Notes: generated by a model not told the origin, from the sequence alone. A stretch of 64,000 bases of DNA from Amaricoccus sp. (GCF_017993425.1 NZ_JAGOMQ010000024.1:1-64000); one strand, 5' to 3'. Counted from the first letter of the stretch, positions 53,484 to 63,895 are shown. Numbers and translations are program-made.

Positions 53484-54989
53484 ATGCGGATGCTGCGCCA
53501 GTTCCCGGCGATCGTCATCCTGGCGCTGATCGCCGCGGCGATGATGGCGGTGCCGGCGCTCCACGCCGCCCGCGGCGGCCACTGGCTGGTGGCCCGCGTC
53601 TTCTTCTACAACGGCCTCTTCCTCGCGCTGATCGCCGTGCTGGTCGGGCTCGCCACCGCGAACCGGCAGCCGCGCAACGCCGCGCGCTACCACCTCGCCA
53701 CGCTGCTCGTGGCCTACGTCGTGCTGCCGCTGGCGCTTGGCGCGCCGCTCGCCCACCTGATCCCCGGGCTCGGCTACGGGCGGGCCTATTTCGAGATGCT
53801 GTCGGCGCTCACCACCACCGGCTCGACGCTGGTCAACGCGCCGCGGCTCCTGCCGGAATCGGTGCATCTCTGGCGGGCGCTGGTCGGCTGGGCGGGCGGC
53901 CTCCTCGTCCTCGTCTCCGCCGCCGCCATCCTCGCGCCGCTGAACCTCGGCGGCTTCGAGGTGCGCGACTTCGACGACACCCGCGTCGTCGGCCGCCGCG
54001 CCGGCGACGTCGGCGAGGCGACGGCGCGCATCCTGCGCAACGCCGGCCGCATCGCCCCGGTCTACGCCGTCTTCACGGGGACGCTGGCGCTCCTGCTGAT
54101 CGTCGCCGGCGACCGGCCCTTCGTCGCGGTCTGCCACGCCATGGCGACCCTCTCGACGAGCGGCATCTCCCCGGTCGGCGGCCTCTCCGGCGCCTCGTCG
54201 GGCGGGCTCGGCGAGGCGGCGATCGCCGTCTTCCTCCTCGCCGCGGTCTCGCACCGCTTCCTGAGCTTCCGCCCCCGCCTCGGCCGGCATCTCGGGCTCG
54301 ATGACCCGGAGGTGCGGCTGATGCTGATCTCCGTCCTCGGGGTGACCTTGCTCCTCTTCCTGCGCAGCTTCATCGGCGCGAGCGAGATCGACCGCCAGGA
54401 CAACCTCGCCGCCGCGGCCCGCGCGGTCTGGGGCGGCCTCTTCACCGTGCTCTCCTACTTGACCACCACCGGCTTCGAGAGCGTCGACTGGCGCACCATG
54501 CAGCTCTGGTCCGACCTGCCGACCCCGGGCGCCATCCTCCTCGGCGTCGCGGTGATGGGCGGCGGCGTCGCCACCACGGCCGGCGGCGTGAAGCTCCTGC
54601 GGCTCTACGCGCTCTACCGCCACGGCCAGCGCGAGATGGAGCTCCTCATCCACCCGAGCAGCGTCTGGCCGCACGGCCGCGGCCCGAACGCCATCACCGA
54701 CCGCGGCGCGCGGGTGGCCTTCGTCTTCCTGATGCTCTTCCTCGTCTCGATCGCCATCGTGATGACGGCGCTCACCGCCATCGGCCTCGCCTTCGAGCAG
54801 GGGCTCGCGCTCGCCATCGCCGCGCTCACCACCACCGGCCCGGCGATCGACGCGCTGAGCGAGGGGATCCGCTACGGCGACCTGCCCAGCGCCGCGCTCG
54901 CGGTGCTCTGCGTCGGCATGATCGTCGGGCGGATGGAGGTGCTGGTGCTCATCGCGCTGTTCAACCCGGCGCTGTGGCGACAGGGGTGA
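53484..54989 (+). CDS. trkH: Trk potassium uptake channel subunit TrkH
   Basis: The 501-residue membrane protein has about 10-12 helices and the four imperfect selectivity-filter repeats of the SKT family (ALTTTGSTLVNAPRLL, ATLSTSGISPVGGLS, SYLTTTGFESVDWRTM, ALTTTGPAIDALSEG). It forms the K+ path gated by TrkA. It sits three bases after trkA and about 170 bases before hfq. Confidence 0.95.
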   Translation: MRMLRQFPAIVILALIAAAMMAVPALHAARGGHWLVARVFFYNGLFLALIAVLVGLATANRQPRNAARYHLATLLVAYVVLPLALGAPLAHLIPGLGYGRAYFEMLSALTTTGSTLVNAPRLLPESVHLWRALVGWAGGLLVLVSAAAILAPLNLGGFEVRDFDDTRVVGRRAGDVGEATARILRNAGRIAPVYAVFTGTLALLLIVAGDRPFVAVCHAMATLSTSGISPVGGLSGASSGGLGEAAIAVFLLAAVSHRFLSFRPRLGRHLGLDDPEVRLMLISVLGVTLLLFLRSFIGASEIDRQDNLAAAARAVWGGLFTVLSYLTTTGFESVDWRTMQLWSDLPTPGAILLGVAVMGGGVATTAGGVKLLRLYALYRHGQREMELLIHPSSVWPHGRGPNAITDRGARVAFVFLMLFLVSIAIVMTALTAIGLAFEQGLALAIAALTTTGPAIDALSEGIRYGDLPSAALAVLCVGMIVGRMEVLVLIALFNPALWRQG

Positions 54990-55156
54990 ATGCTGCATAT
55001 GCGAATGAAATTCGCGAATGCGGCAAGATCGCACCAGTGTGCAAAAAATCCATGGGGCGGGTCTGGAAATGGCCGCCGCACCCGCCCATACTCGGGCCAC
55101 AATAACAACACGAGCGCGGCCTGCCGGCGCTCCCATACAACTTAAGGCTGAGAACG

Positions 55157-55393
55157 ATGGCTGCCGAAAAACAGAACCTCCAGGACGCGTTCCTGAACAA
55201 CGTCCGCAAGTCCAAGGTCCCGGTCACGATCTTCCTGATGAACGGCGTCAAGCTCCAGGGCGTGATCACCTGGTTCGACAATTTCTGCGTCCTGCTGCGC
55301 CGCGACGGGCAGTCCCAGCTCGTCTACAAGCACGCGATCTCGACGGTGATGCCGTCGCAGCCCATCACCCTCTACGAGGCCGAATCTGACTGA
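55157..55393 (+). CDS. hfq: RNA chaperone Hfq
   Basis: The 78-residue Sm-like protein helps small RNAs pair with mRNAs. The Sm1 motif is [20 protein letters not shown] then [20 protein letters not shown]. The Sm2 [11 protein letters not shown] includes the conserved KH pair. It has the short C-terminal tail typical of alphaproteobacteria. It is followed by hflX after 13 bases. The 167-base upstream gap contains a hairpin GCGAAT-GAA-ATTCGC at 55002-55016 and likely its own promoter. Confidence 0.97.
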   Translation: MAAEKQNLQDAFLNNVRKSKVPVTIFLMNGVKLQGVITWFDNFCVLLRRDGQSQLVYKHAISTVMPSQPITLYEAESD

Positions 55394-55406
55394 CGCACCC
55401 GACCGG

Positions 55407-56663
55407 ATGCGGACGCTGGTCCTGCATCCGGTGCTTTCCGGCCGCGACCGCGGCCCCCGTGAGCCGCAGGACGCGCTGGCCGAGGCCGAGAGCCTCGCCC
55501 GCGCGCTCGATCTCGACGTGGTCGACGCGCTCCTCGCGCCCGTGGCGCGACGCCGCGCCGGCACGCTCTTCGGCTCCGGCAAGGTTGAGGAGATCAAGGC
55601 GCGCATCGCCGAAGGAGAGATCGGCCTCGTCATCGTCGACGGCCCGCTCTCGCCGATCCAGCAGCGCAACCTCGAAAAGGAATGGAAGGCCAAGGTGCTC
55701 GACCGCACCGGCCTCATCCTCGAGATCTTCGGCGACCGCGCCCAGACCCGCGAGGGCGTGCTCCAGGTCGAGCTCGCGCATCTGAGCTACCAGAAATCCC
55801 GCCTCGTCCGCTCCTGGACCCATCTCGAGCGCCAGCGCGGCGGCTTCGGCTTCCTCGGCGGCCCCGGCGAGACCCAGATCGAGGCCGACCGCCGGGCGCT
55901 CGACGAGCGCATCGAGCGCATCCGCGAGGCTTTGGCGAAAACCGTGCGCACCCGCGGCCAGCAACGCGCCGCGCGTCGCCGCTCCGACCTCCCCGTGGTG
56001 GCGCTGGTCGGCTACACCAACGCCGGCAAGTCGACGCTCTTCAACCGCCTGACCGGGGGCGGGGTGCTGGCGAAGGACATGCTCTTCGCCACGCTCGATC
56101 CCACCATGCGCGGCTTCGAGGTCGCGCCGGGCAAGCGGGCGATCCTCTCCGACACCGTCGGCTTCATCTCCGACCTGCCGCACCAGCTCGTCGCCGCCTT
56201 CCGGGCGACGCTGGAGGAGGTGGTGGACGCCGACCTCATCCTGCACGTCCGCGACCTCTCGCATCCGGAGACCGAGATCCAGGCCGAGAACGTGCGCGGG
56301 ATCCTGCGCGAGATCGGGGTCGGCGAGGCGGCCGAGGCCCGCATGGTCGAGGTCTGGAACAAGATCGACGCGCTTCCGGCCGACGAGGCGGAGACGCTCC
56401 TCGCCGTCGCCGCCCGCACGCCGCGCGCCCGGGCGATCTCGGCGCTGACCGGCGAGGGCGTGCCCGGCCTGCTGGAGCTCGTCGCCGCCGAGCTCTCCGA
56501 CCCCGTCCACGACGAGACGCTGGAGCTCGGCTTCGACCAGGGCCGCAAGCGCGCCTGGCTCTTCGACCACAAGCTCGTCCGCGGCGAGGTCCAGACCGAC
56601 GCCGGCTACCGCCTCGCCGTCCGCTGGTCGGACCGCGACCGCAGCCGCTACGAGACGCTCTGA
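55407..56663 (+). CDS. hflX: Ribosome-dissociating GTPase HflX
   Basis: The 418-residue GTPase binds the 50S subunit and splits stalled ribosomes under stress. The N-terminal HflX domain has [20 protein letters not shown] and [20 protein letters not shown], then [13 protein letters not shown]. The G domain has [20 protein letters not shown] (G1), [14 protein letters not shown] (G3) and WNKIDALP (G4). The position after hfq is conserved in proteobacteria. Its 3' end is convergent with pstB. Confidence 0.96.
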   Translation: MRTLVLHPVLSGRDRGPREPQDALAEAESLARALDLDVVDALLAPVARRRAGTLFGSGKVEEIKARIAEGEIGLVIVDGPLSPIQQRNLEKEWKAKVLDRTGLILEIFGDRAQTREGVLQVELAHLSYQKSRLVRSWTHLERQRGGFGFLGGPGETQIEADRRALDERIERIREALAKTVRTRGQQRAARRRSDLPVVALVGYTNAGKSTLFNRLTGGGVLAKDMLFATLDPTMRGFEVAPGKRAILSDTVGFISDLPHQLVAAFRATLEEVVDADLILHVRDLSHPETEIQAENVRGILREIGVGEAAEARMVEVWNKIDALPADEAETLLAVAARTPRARAISALTGEGVPGLLELVAAELSDPVHDETLELGFDQGRKRAWLFDHKLVRGEVQTDAGYRLAVRWSDRDRSRYETL

Positions 56664-56789
56664 CGCCGAACCCACATGGACGCCGCCTCCGTCGTGTAGC
56701 CAGGCGTCGGCTTGGGCGCCGAGCCGGATGCGGGTGTGGCCGCTTCCCCTCCGGTCCGGCCGACCCACGCGCGACAAGGGGCGCGGGGC

Positions 56790-57623
56790 TCAGCCGATCT
56801 TGCCGGTGATGTAGTCCTCGGTCTGCTTGTGCCGCGGGTTGGAGAAGATGTCCTCCGTCCGGCCTTCCTCGATCAGCTTGCCGAGGTGGAAGAAGGCGGT
56901 CTTCTGGCTGACGCGGGCGGCCTGCTGCATCGAGTGGGTGACGATCACGATCGTGTACTTGGTGCGCAGCTCGTCGATCAGCTCCTCGATGATCGCGGTG
57001 GCGATCGGGTCGAGGGCGGAGCAGGGCTCGTCCATCAGCACCACCTCGGGCCGCGTGGCGATGGCCCGCGCGATGCAGAGGCGCTGCTGCTGGCCGCCGG
57101 AGAGGCCGGTGCCGGGCTCGTGCAGGCGGTCCTTGACCTCGTTCCACAGGCCGGCGCGCTTCAGCGACGAGGTCACCGTCTCCTCGAGCTCGGCCTTCGT
57201 GCGGAACAGGCCGTGGATGCGCGGCCCGTAGGCGACGTTCTCGAAGATCGACTTCGGGAAGGGGTTCGGCTTCTGGAACACCATGCCGACGCGGGCGCGC
57301 AGCTCGACCACGTCGACGCGCGGGTCGTTGATGGACGTCTCGTCGAGCAGGATCTCGCCCTGCACCCGCGCGATCGGGATCGTGTCGTTCATCCGGTTGA
57401 TGCAGCGCAGGAAGGTAGACTTGCCGCAGCCGGAGGGGCCGATGAAGGCGGTCACCTGGCGCGGCGGAATGTCGACCGAGACGTCGAACAGCGCCTGCTT
57501 GTCGCCATAGAACACCGAGACGTCGCGGGCCCGCACCTTGGGCTGCGCCTCCTGCGCTCCGACCGTCTCCGTTCGCACCGCGTCCATGGGGCGATACTTC
57601 ACCTTGTCGTCCACGAGAGTCAT
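56790..57623 (-). CDS. pstB: Phosphate ABC transporter ATP-binding protein PstB
   Basis: The 277-residue ATPase powers high-affinity phosphate import. Walker A is [15 protein letters not shown], the signature is [16 protein letters not shown], and Walker B is [17 protein letters not shown]. The PstB-specific [20 protein letters not shown] segment is present. It is the last gene of the pstSCAB run. No phoU or phoB follows; the next gene, hflX, is convergent. Confidence 0.97.
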   Translation of the reverse strand: MTLVDDKVKYRPMDAVRTETVGAQEAQPKVRARDVSVFYGDKQALFDVSVDIPPRQVTAFIGPSGCGKSTFLRCINRMNDTIPIARVQGEILLDETSINDPRVDVVELRARVGMVFQKPNPFPKSIFENVAYGPRIHGLFRTKAELEETVTSSLKRAGLWNEVKDRLHEPGTGLSGGQQQRLCIARAIATRPEVVLMDEPCSALDPIATAIIEELIDELRTKYTIVIVTHSMQQAARVSQKTAFFHLGKLIEEGRTEDIFSNPRHKQTEDYITGKIG

Positions 57624-57654
57624 CCGTCTTTCTTTCTGTCGGGGCCGTCCGCGC

Positions 57655-59004
57655 TCACCATTTGCGCTCGAGCTTCTGGCGCAGCACGATGGCGACGGCG
57701 TTCATGATCACGAGGAACGCGAGCAGCACGATGATCGCGCCCGAGGCGCGCTCGACGAAGGCCGGGTCGGCGCGCTGGGTGAAGTTGTAGACCTGCACCG
57801 GCAGCGCCGTGGCGGGGTCCATGACGCCCCCGGGCAGAGGCCCGGGGAAGTCCTTCACGAAGGCGACCATGCCGATGAGCAGCAGCGGCGCGGTCTCGCC
57901 GAGGGCGTGGGCGAGGCCGATGATCGTCCCCGTGAGGATGCCGGGCATGGCGAGCGGCAGGACGTGGTGGAGGATCGCCTGCATCCGGCTCGCGCCGACG
58001 CCGAGCGCCGCCTCCTTGATCGACGGCGGCACCGACTTCAGCGCCACGCGGGTGGAGATGATGATCGTCGGCAGCGTCATCAGCGTCAGCACCAGGCCGC
58101 CGACGATCGGCGCGGACATCGGCAGGTGCAGGAAGTTGATGAAGATGGCGAGGCCGAGGATGCCGAAGACGATCGAGGGCACCGCGGCGAGGTTGGAGAT
58201 GTTCACCTCGATCAGGTCGGTCAGCCGGTTCTTCGGCGCGAACTCCTCGAGGTAGATCGAGGCGGCGACGCCGATCGGCAGCGACAGCGCCAGCACGATC
58301 AGCATCATGTAGGCCGAGCCGATCAGCGCCACGCCGAGCCCGGCCGCCTCCGGGCGGTTCTCGGAGGCGTCGGGGCTGGTGAGGAACGCCCGGTTGAGGC
58401 GGGTGGTCATCACCCCGAGGCGCATCAGCTCGTCGGCGGCGTCGAGCTGGGCCGGGGTGATCTTCGCGTCGCCGGCGGCGCGCTCGCGGGTGAGGTTCCC
58501 CTTGGCGAACTGGTCGATGCGGCCGCTGGTCAGGAACTCGAACTCGACGGTTTTCCCCAGCTCGTCGGGGTTGGCGAGGACGTAGGCGCGGAGCTGCGCC
58601 GGGGCGCCGTCGGAGATCATGCCGGCGAGGAGCGCCGGGGTGATATCGGGCGCCGGGCCGGCCTGGAGCTCGGCCGCGAGCTCGCCGAGCGACGCCTTGA
58701 TCAGCGGCGCGTAGGCGAAGGTGAGGACCTTCTTCATCGCCGCCTCGTCGCGGGTCCCGGAGGGATCGAGCACGGCGGGGTCGAGGTAGATCTCGGCCCT
58801 GACGAAGGTCTGGGTGAAGGCGGGCAGGCCGCGGCTGAGGACCGAGCCGAGCAGGAACACCAGCGCGAGGAGGCCGACGGCGACCGCGGCGATCCCGCAG
58901 GCGCGGAACCGCGCCTCGGCGGCGTAGCGGCGGCGGGTATGCGCGGCGCGCTCGGGCGTCGCAGTGGGGACCGCGTCGGTCGGAAGCGTGGGGGCGGCGG
59001 TCAT
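57655..59004 (-). CDS. pstA: Phosphate ABC transporter permease PstA
   Basis: The 449-residue permease has the binding-protein-dependent motif [20 protein letters not shown] and about six helices. A ~150-residue soluble insert follows the first helix (residues ~70-220), as is usual for the long PstA form of alphaproteobacteria. The start at 59004 overlaps the pstC stop within ATGA. Together with PstC it forms the channel for phosphate. Confidence 0.94.
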   Translation of the reverse strand: MTAAPTLPTDAVPTATPERAAHTRRRYAAEARFRACGIAAVAVGLLALVFLLGSVLSRGLPAFTQTFVRAEIYLDPAVLDPSGTRDEAAMKKVLTFAYAPLIKASLGELAAELQAGPAPDITPALLAGMISDGAPAQLRAYVLANPDELGKTVEFEFLTSGRIDQFAKGNLTRERAAGDAKITPAQLDAADELMRLGVMTTRLNRAFLTSPDASENRPEAAGLGVALIGSAYMMLIVLALSLPIGVAASIYLEEFAPKNRLTDLIEVNISNLAAVPSIVFGILGLAIFINFLHLPMSAPIVGGLVLTLMTLPTIIISTRVALKSVPPSIKEAALGVGASRMQAILHHVLPLAMPGILTGTIIGLAHALGETAPLLLIGMVAFVKDFPGPLPGGVMDPATALPVQVYNFTQRADPAFVERASGAIIVLLAFLVIMNAVAIVLRQKLERKW

Positions 59005-60206
59005 TCGTACTGCTCCCGGTAGCGGCGCACGATGTAGAGGGCGAGGACGTTCATGGCGAGCGTGAGCGTGAAGAGGGTGATGCCGAGGGCGAAGGCGACG
59101 AGCGTCTCGGGCGAGTTGAAGTCGGTGTCGCCGGTCAGCTGGCTGACGATCTTCACCGTGACCGTGGTCATCGCCTCGAACGGGTTGAGCGAGAGCCGCG
59201 CGGCGGCGCCGGCGCCGAGGACGACGATCATCGTCTCGCCGATGGCGCGCGAGGCGGCGAGCAGGAACGCGCCGACGATGCCGGGGAGCGCCGCGGGGAT
59301 GATGACGCGGCGGATCGTCTCGGAGCGGGTGGCCCCGAGGCCGAGCGAGCCCTCGGTCATGCTGCGCGGGACGGCGTTGATGATGTCGTCGGAGAGCGAG
59401 GAGACGTAGGGGATCAGCATGATCCCCATGACGAGGCCCGCGGTGGCGACCGAGGCGGCGGAGCTGCCGAGGCCGGTCGGCTGGGCGATCCAGTCGCGCA
59501 GGATCGGGCCGACGGTGACGAGGGCGAAGAGGCCGTAGACGATCGAGGGGATGCCGGCGAGGATCTCGATGGCCGGCTTGATCGCCCTGCGCGTCGTGGT
59601 CGTGGCGTATTGCGTCAGGTAGATCGCGATGAAGAGCCCGACGGGGACGGCGACGGCGAGCGCGATGAAGCTGACGTAGAGCGTGCCCCAGAGGAGCGGC
59701 AGCATCCCGAGCTGGCTCGTGCCCTGGAAGGCGGGCGACCACACCGTGCCAAAGAAGAAGTCGCGCCAGGAGTACTGGCCGAAGAAGCGCGCGGTCTCGA
59801 AGACGAGCGAGAGCGCGATGGCGACGGTGGTGAAGATCGCGATCGAGGCGGCGCACATCAGCAGGCCGAGGATCATCGCCTCGACGAGGTTGCGCGCCCG
59901 GAAGCGGGGGGCGATCCGCGCGAAGACCGCGACGAAGGCGGCGACGGCGAGCAGGATCGAGGCGACGCCGAGGACCTGCGGCTGGCCGAGCGACGGCAGG
60001 GCGATGGCGAGGAAGTTGAGAAGGACGAAGACGCCCAGGCCGGCGAGGAACGCCGCCATGGCCACGGCGAGGCCGTGGTGGCCGGCGCGGGAGTGGAGCG
60101 GCGCGCCGGCGGCGAGGACCGCGGCGGCCCGCCAGCGGCCGGCGAGGTAGCCCGCGACGGCGAGCGCCGCGAGGACGAGGAGGATCTGGCCGCCGGTCAT
60201 GGGCAT
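59001..60206 (-). CDS. pstC: Phosphate ABC transporter permease PstC
   Basis: The 401-residue permease has about eight helices, including two extra N-terminal helices, and the permease motif GSLGLGATRSETIRRVIIPA near residue 290. Segments IEILAGIPSIVYGLFALV and AIGETMIVVLGAGAAARLSL are typical of PstC. The stop overlaps the pstA start. It lies 53 bases after pstS. Confidence 0.94.
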   Translation of the reverse strand: MPMTGGQILLVLAALAVAGYLAGRWRAAAVLAAGAPLHSRAGHHGLAVAMAAFLAGLGVFVLLNFLAIALPSLGQPQVLGVASILLAVAAFVAVFARIAPRFRARNLVEAMILGLLMCAASIAIFTTVAIALSLVFETARFFGQYSWRDFFFGTVWSPAFQGTSQLGMLPLLWGTLYVSFIALAVAVPVGLFIAIYLTQYATTTTRRAIKPAIEILAGIPSIVYGLFALVTVGPILRDWIAQPTGLGSSAASVATAGLVMGIMLIPYVSSLSDDIINAVPRSMTEGSLGLGATRSETIRRVIIPAALPGIVGAFLLAASRAIGETMIVVLGAGAAARLSLNPFEAMTTVTVKIVSQLTGDTDFNSPETLVAFALGITLFTLTLAMNVLALYIVRRYREQYE

Positions 60207-60259
60207 TCACCGTGCTCGGGAGTGGCCCGGCGCCCCCCGGGGAGGCGCCGGGGGAGCGG

Positions 60260-61309
60260 TCACATGGCCGCGTCGAGGGTCTCTTCGCTGGCGACGCGCG
60301 CCTGGGTGGCGGCGAGATCCGGGTCGGAGACGAGGCCGTAGGCGGTGAGCGGGCCGTCGGGGCCGGCGACCGCGTCGGAGACGAAGAACTCGGCGAACTC
60401 CTTCAGGCCGGCGATCTCGGGGATGTGCGCCTTCTTGAGGTAGAAGAACAGCGGGCGCGAGACCGGGTACTCGCCGGAGGCGATCGTCGCCGTCGAGGGC
60501 GTGACGCCGTTGATCGTCGCGACCTTCAGCACGTTGGTGTTGTTCTCGTAGAAGGCGAGGCCGAAGACGCCGATGCCGTTCGGGTCGCCCTGGATGCGGG
60601 CGAGCGTCTCGGTGTAGTCGCCGTCGATGTCGACCGCGGCGCCGTCTGTGCGCAGCTTGACGCAGGCGTCGTGGGCGGCCTTCTCGTCGCCGCCCTTGAG
60701 CGCGGCGATCGCCTCGAGCGCGCCGGAATCCTCGCAGCCCTGGGCGATGACCTTCTCCTCGAAGACCTCGCGCGTGCCGTGCTTGGTGCCGGGCACGAAG
60801 GCGAGGATCGGGGCGGCCGGCAGGCTCGCGTCGACCTGGTCCCAGGTCTTGTGCGGATTCGCGACCAGCTTGCCGTCGACGACGACCTCGGCGGCGAGCG
60901 CCTCGTGCCACTGGGCGGGGGTGAAGGCGGAGAAGGCCGGGCCGTCGGTGCGCGAGGCGAAGACGATGCCGTCGTAGCCGATGCGGACCTCGACGATGTC
61001 GGCGACGCCGTTCGCCACGCAGGTCGCGACCTCGCTCTCGCGGATCGGGCGCGAGGAGTTGGCGATGTCGATGGTGTCGAGGCCGACGCCGGCGCAGAAC
61101 TGCTGCAAGCCGGCCGAGGAGCCGCCGGAGGCGACGACCGGGGTCGGCAGGTCGAAGTTCTCGCCGAAGGCCTCGGCGACGATCGCGGCGTAGGGCAGGA
61201 CGGTGGACGAGCCGGCGATCTGGATCTGGTCGCGCGACTGGGCGAGCGCGGGGCCGGCGAGCGCCGCCACGGCGGCGGCGGCGACGCCAGCGGTGAGAGC
61301 CGTTTTCAT
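60260..61309 (-). CDS. pstS: Phosphate-binding protein PstS
   Basis: The 349-residue periplasmic protein has a signal peptide (MKTALTAGVAAAAVAALAGP) and the phosphate-binding pattern: IQIAGSSTVLPYAAIVAEAF near the mature N-terminus, VASGGSSAGLQQFCAG, and IANSSRPIRESEV. The middle segment LAFVPGTKHGTREVFEEKV is also typical. It captures phosphate and passes it to PstCA. The ribosome site is AAGGGGAA. A good Pho box lies about 105 bases upstream. Confidence 0.95.
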   Translation of the reverse strand: MKTALTAGVAAAAVAALAGPALAQSRDQIQIAGSSTVLPYAAIVAEAFGENFDLPTPVVASGGSSAGLQQFCAGVGLDTIDIANSSRPIRESEVATCVANGVADIVEVRIGYDGIVFASRTDGPAFSAFTPAQWHEALAAEVVVDGKLVANPHKTWDQVDASLPAAPILAFVPGTKHGTREVFEEKVIAQGCEDSGALEAIAALKGGDEKAAHDACVKLRTDGAAVDIDGDYTETLARIQGDPNGIGVFGLAFYENNTNVLKVATINGVTPSTATIASGEYPVSRPLFFYLKKAHIPEIAGLKEFAEFFVSDAVAGPDGPLTAYGLVSDPDLAATQARVASEETLDAAM

Positions 61310-61680
61310 CTGGGTTCCCCTTCGGATGGTCGAGTGCGTGACGACGGGACGCGAGCCCGCGCCCCTGACGCCCTCAAGCTACGGCCTGGCGTTGACGGTA
61401 GTATTTCAGAAGCGCGACCGTTTTATGACGCGGAAATCGCTTTTTCCTCAGACGCTTGCGGGCGTCTTCGGGTCCGGCCGCGCAGGTGCGCGGCAGCAAG
61501 GCGCCGCGACGAGGCCGGACGGGCCCGATCCGCGGCGGATGGCGCCCGCCCGCAGGGATCACGCGCCGCAGCCGGGCCGCCTCAACGCCGTCCGGTAACG
61601 ATGCGTTAACCCGCTCTCACGTGAAATCAAGCACTTAGCGAATATTCACGCGTGAACACGGTCGCAGTCCTCGCGGCGGG
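61310..61680. other. Intergenic region between pstS and the hybrid kinase gene
   Basis: No gene is supported in these 371 bases. The part next to pstS carries a Pho box. Two palindromes near the kinase end, TCACGTGA (61617-61624) and TTCACGCGTGAA (61645-61656), share the half-site TCACG and may be a binding site for an unknown regulator. Confidence 0.5.
61414..61431 (-). promoter_or_regulatory. Pho box upstream of pstS
   Basis: On the minus strand GCGTCAT-AAAA-CGGTCGC (61431-61414) closely fits the PhoB consensus of two CTGTCAT-type 7-mers separated by four A/T bases. A further partial repeat (CCGTCAA) follows about 20 bases downstream. Expression of pstSCAB is therefore probably induced by PhoB under phosphate limitation. 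Confidence 0.75.
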
Positions 61681-63357
61681 TCAGGCGCTGGCGCGCGACG
61701 GGGGGCGCGCCGACGGCTCGGCGAGGGGGCGGGCGATCTGGGCGGTGATCATCGCCTCCAGCCGCTCGAGGTCGATCGGCTTGGTGACGAAGTCGTCCAT
61801 GCCGACGAGGCGGGCCTTCTCGCGGTTCTCCAGCATCGCGTCGGCCGAGAGCGCGATGATCGGGGTGGCGGGCCGCCCCTGCGCCTGCTCGCGGCGGCGC
61901 AGCTCGCGGGTCGCCTCGAAGCCGTCGAGGACCGGCATCTCGACGTCCATCAGGATGACGTCGTAGCGCCGGCGCTCCCAGGCGATCAGCGCCTCCGCCC
62001 CGTGGTTCGCCACGTCGAAGCTGTAGCCGAGCTTGCCGAGGAAGAGCGACAGCACGAACTGGTTGGTGGCGTTGTCCTCGACGACGAGGACATGCGGCGC
62101 GCCGCGGCCGCGGTCGCGGCCGCCGTCGCTGGCGGGACGCTCCGCACAGGGCGGCCGGGCGGCGGCGAAGGGCAGGTCGACGGTGAACACCGACCCGCGG
62201 CCGAGCCGGCTCTCGACGCGGATGTCGCCCGCCATCTGCGTGCAGAGGAGCTTCGCGATGGCGAGCCCGAGGCCGGTCCCGCCGAAGCGCCGGGTCGTCG
62301 AGCTGTCGGCCTGCACGAAGGGGCGGAACAGCCGGCTGATGCCCTCGGCCGACATGCCGATCCCGCTGTCGCGCACCACCATGCGCAGCGCGCGGCGGTC
62401 GCCCTCGGCCGCGAGGCGGAGCGACACGGAGACGCCGCCCGCGTCGGTGAACTTCAGCGCGTTCGAGACGAGGTTGACGAGGATCTGGCGCACCCGAACC
62501 GCGTCGCCGAGGCACCAGGGCACGGGCGCGTCGAGGGTCACGTCGAGGGCGAGGCCCTTGCTGGCCGCGACGGGTCCGAAGAGGCCGCGCACCGCGGCGG
62601 CGAGCTCGGTGACGTCGAAGGGCGCCTCCTCGAGGTCGATCTGGCCCGACTCGATCTTCGAGAGGTCGAGGACGTCGTTGAGGATGTCCATCAGCAGCTT
62701 GCCGGACGCGATCATCACGTCGAGCATCTCGCGCTGCGCCTGGGTGAGGTCGGTGCCGGCGAGAATCGCGGCGAGGCCGAGGACGCCGTTCATCGGCGTG
62801 CGGATCTCGTGGCTCATCGTGGCGAGGAAGGCGCTCTTGGCGCTGTTGGCGCGCTCCGCGGCCTTCTTCTGCTCCTCGAGGCCCTCGGCCAGCGCGCGGG
62901 CCTCGGCGAGGAGGCCGGAGCGCATCTCCGCCGCGAGCAGCATGTCGAGCGTGCCGTCGGTCGGCGAGAAGTCGGAGAACTGGAGGTCGGGCGCGGCCTC
63001 CTTGCTCTCGAGGTCCGGGATATGGCCGAGCATCAGCCACAGCCCGTCGGCGCGGGGCAGGGCGACGCCCCGCATCCGGAGCGGCCGGTCGGCGTTCAGC
63101 CGCACGATCATCGGCCGCCCGCGGCTGCGCAGCGCCGCGAGGTCGGCGACGTTGGCCGGCCGCTCGATGCGGAAGCGCTCGAAGAAGGCGGCGCCCACGA
63201 GGTCGGCGCCGGCATGGGCGCGGATCGACGGGCCGGCCGCGACGATGCGGCCCGCGCGGTCGAGGCGCAGGTAGGCGGGAAAGAGCGAGGAGAGCTCGTG
63301 CTCGACGAGCGTCAGCCCCATGGCGCGGCCCGCAGCCGCGTCGAGACGGTCAGGCAT
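61681..63357 (-). CDS. H-NOX-associated hybrid histidine kinase (HNOBA-HisKA-HATPase-REC)
   Basis: The 558-residue cytoplasmic protein starts with a PAS-like HNOBA domain (LSSLFPAYLRLDRAGRIVAA, residues ~20-140). A coiled coil with the H-box AFLATMSHEIRTPMNGVLGL follows, then the ATPase with NLVSNALKFTD, DSGIGMSAEG and FGGTGLGLAIAKL. A C-terminal receiver has the Asp in YDVILMDVEMPVLDG and the Lys in FVTKPIDLERL. Its start overlaps the end of the H-NOX gene by eight bases. The pair is a known NO-sensing layout in which H-NOX controls kinase autophosphorylation. No DNA-binding output gene is adjacent. Confidence 0.92.
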   Translation of the reverse strand: MPDRLDAAAGRAMGLTLVEHELSSLFPAYLRLDRAGRIVAAGPSIRAHAGADLVGAAFFERFRIERPANVADLAALRSRGRPMIVRLNADRPLRMRGVALPRADGLWLMLGHIPDLESKEAAPDLQFSDFSPTDGTLDMLLAAEMRSGLLAEARALAEGLEEQKKAAERANSAKSAFLATMSHEIRTPMNGVLGLAAILAGTDLTQAQREMLDVMIASGKLLMDILNDVLDLSKIESGQIDLEEAPFDVTELAAAVRGLFGPVAASKGLALDVTLDAPVPWCLGDAVRVRQILVNLVSNALKFTDAGGVSVSLRLAAEGDRRALRMVVRDSGIGMSAEGISRLFRPFVQADSSTTRRFGGTGLGLAIAKLLCTQMAGDIRVESRLGRGSVFTVDLPFAAARPPCAERPASDGGRDRGRGAPHVLVVEDNATNQFVLSLFLGKLGYSFDVANHGAEALIAWERRRYDVILMDVEMPVLDGFEATRELRRREQAQGRPATPIIALSADAMLENREKARLVGMDDFVTKPIDLERLEAMITAQIARPLAEPSARPPSRASA

Positions 63358-63895
63358 CGACGGGCTGGCGGGCGAGCACGAAGAGGGCGCCGCCCGGACG
63401 CTCCTCGTAGTCGATCCGCACCCGCTCGCCGAACCGCTCCGCCACCGCGCCGAGGATGCCCTGGACGAACGGCGCGAGCCCCTCGCGCTCGGAACGGTAG
63501 AGGACGTGGATGGCGTCGTCGCGGCTCTCGACCACCTCGAAGCCGGGGAGTGAGGCCCGCGGCATGTTCGACTTGATCGAGGCGTGCATGCGGTCGAGAT
63601 TCGAGATGAACGTCTCGAGATCGCCGCCCGCCATGCCGAGCACCCGCCCGTAGGCCGAGGCGCCGGCGAAGTCGATCCAGGTGCGGCCGAAGAGGTAGAA
63701 GGTCTCCGCCATCGAGCAGCCGAGCCGGTCGGCGATCAGGCGCACGAGGCGCATCGTGTCGGCGTCGGAATAGTATTCGAAGCCGATGAAGTGCCGGCCG
63801 TTCAGCCCGCCGGCCTCGACCAGCCGGCTCCATTCCTCCTCGCCGAGCCGGCCGATGGCGAGATCCCGCGCCGCCTGGTGGATCATGCCGTACAA
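63350..63895 (-). CDS. H-NOX heme nitric-oxide/oxygen-binding sensor, TTG start
   Basis: The 181-residue protein shows the H-NOX signatures: MYGMIHQAARDL at the start, the heme-ligand His104 in SNLDRMHASIKSNMP with the conserved Pro112, and the propionate-binding Y-x-S-x-R motif (Tyr133, Ser135, Arg137 in LYRSER). It binds NO at heme and signals to the kinase encoded by the overlapping gene. The start codon is TTG, placed seven bases after GGAGG. In related bacteria such pairs control biofilm or quorum-sensing behaviour. Confidence 0.92.
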   Translation of the reverse strand: MYGMIHQAARDLAIGRLGEEEWSRLVEAGGLNGRHFIGFEYYSDADTMRLVRLIADRLGCSMAETFYLFGRTWIDFAGASAYGRVLGMAGGDLETFISNLDRMHASIKSNMPRASLPGFEVVESRDDAIHVLYRSEREGLAPFVQGILGAVAERFGERVRIDYEERPGGALFVLARQPVDA

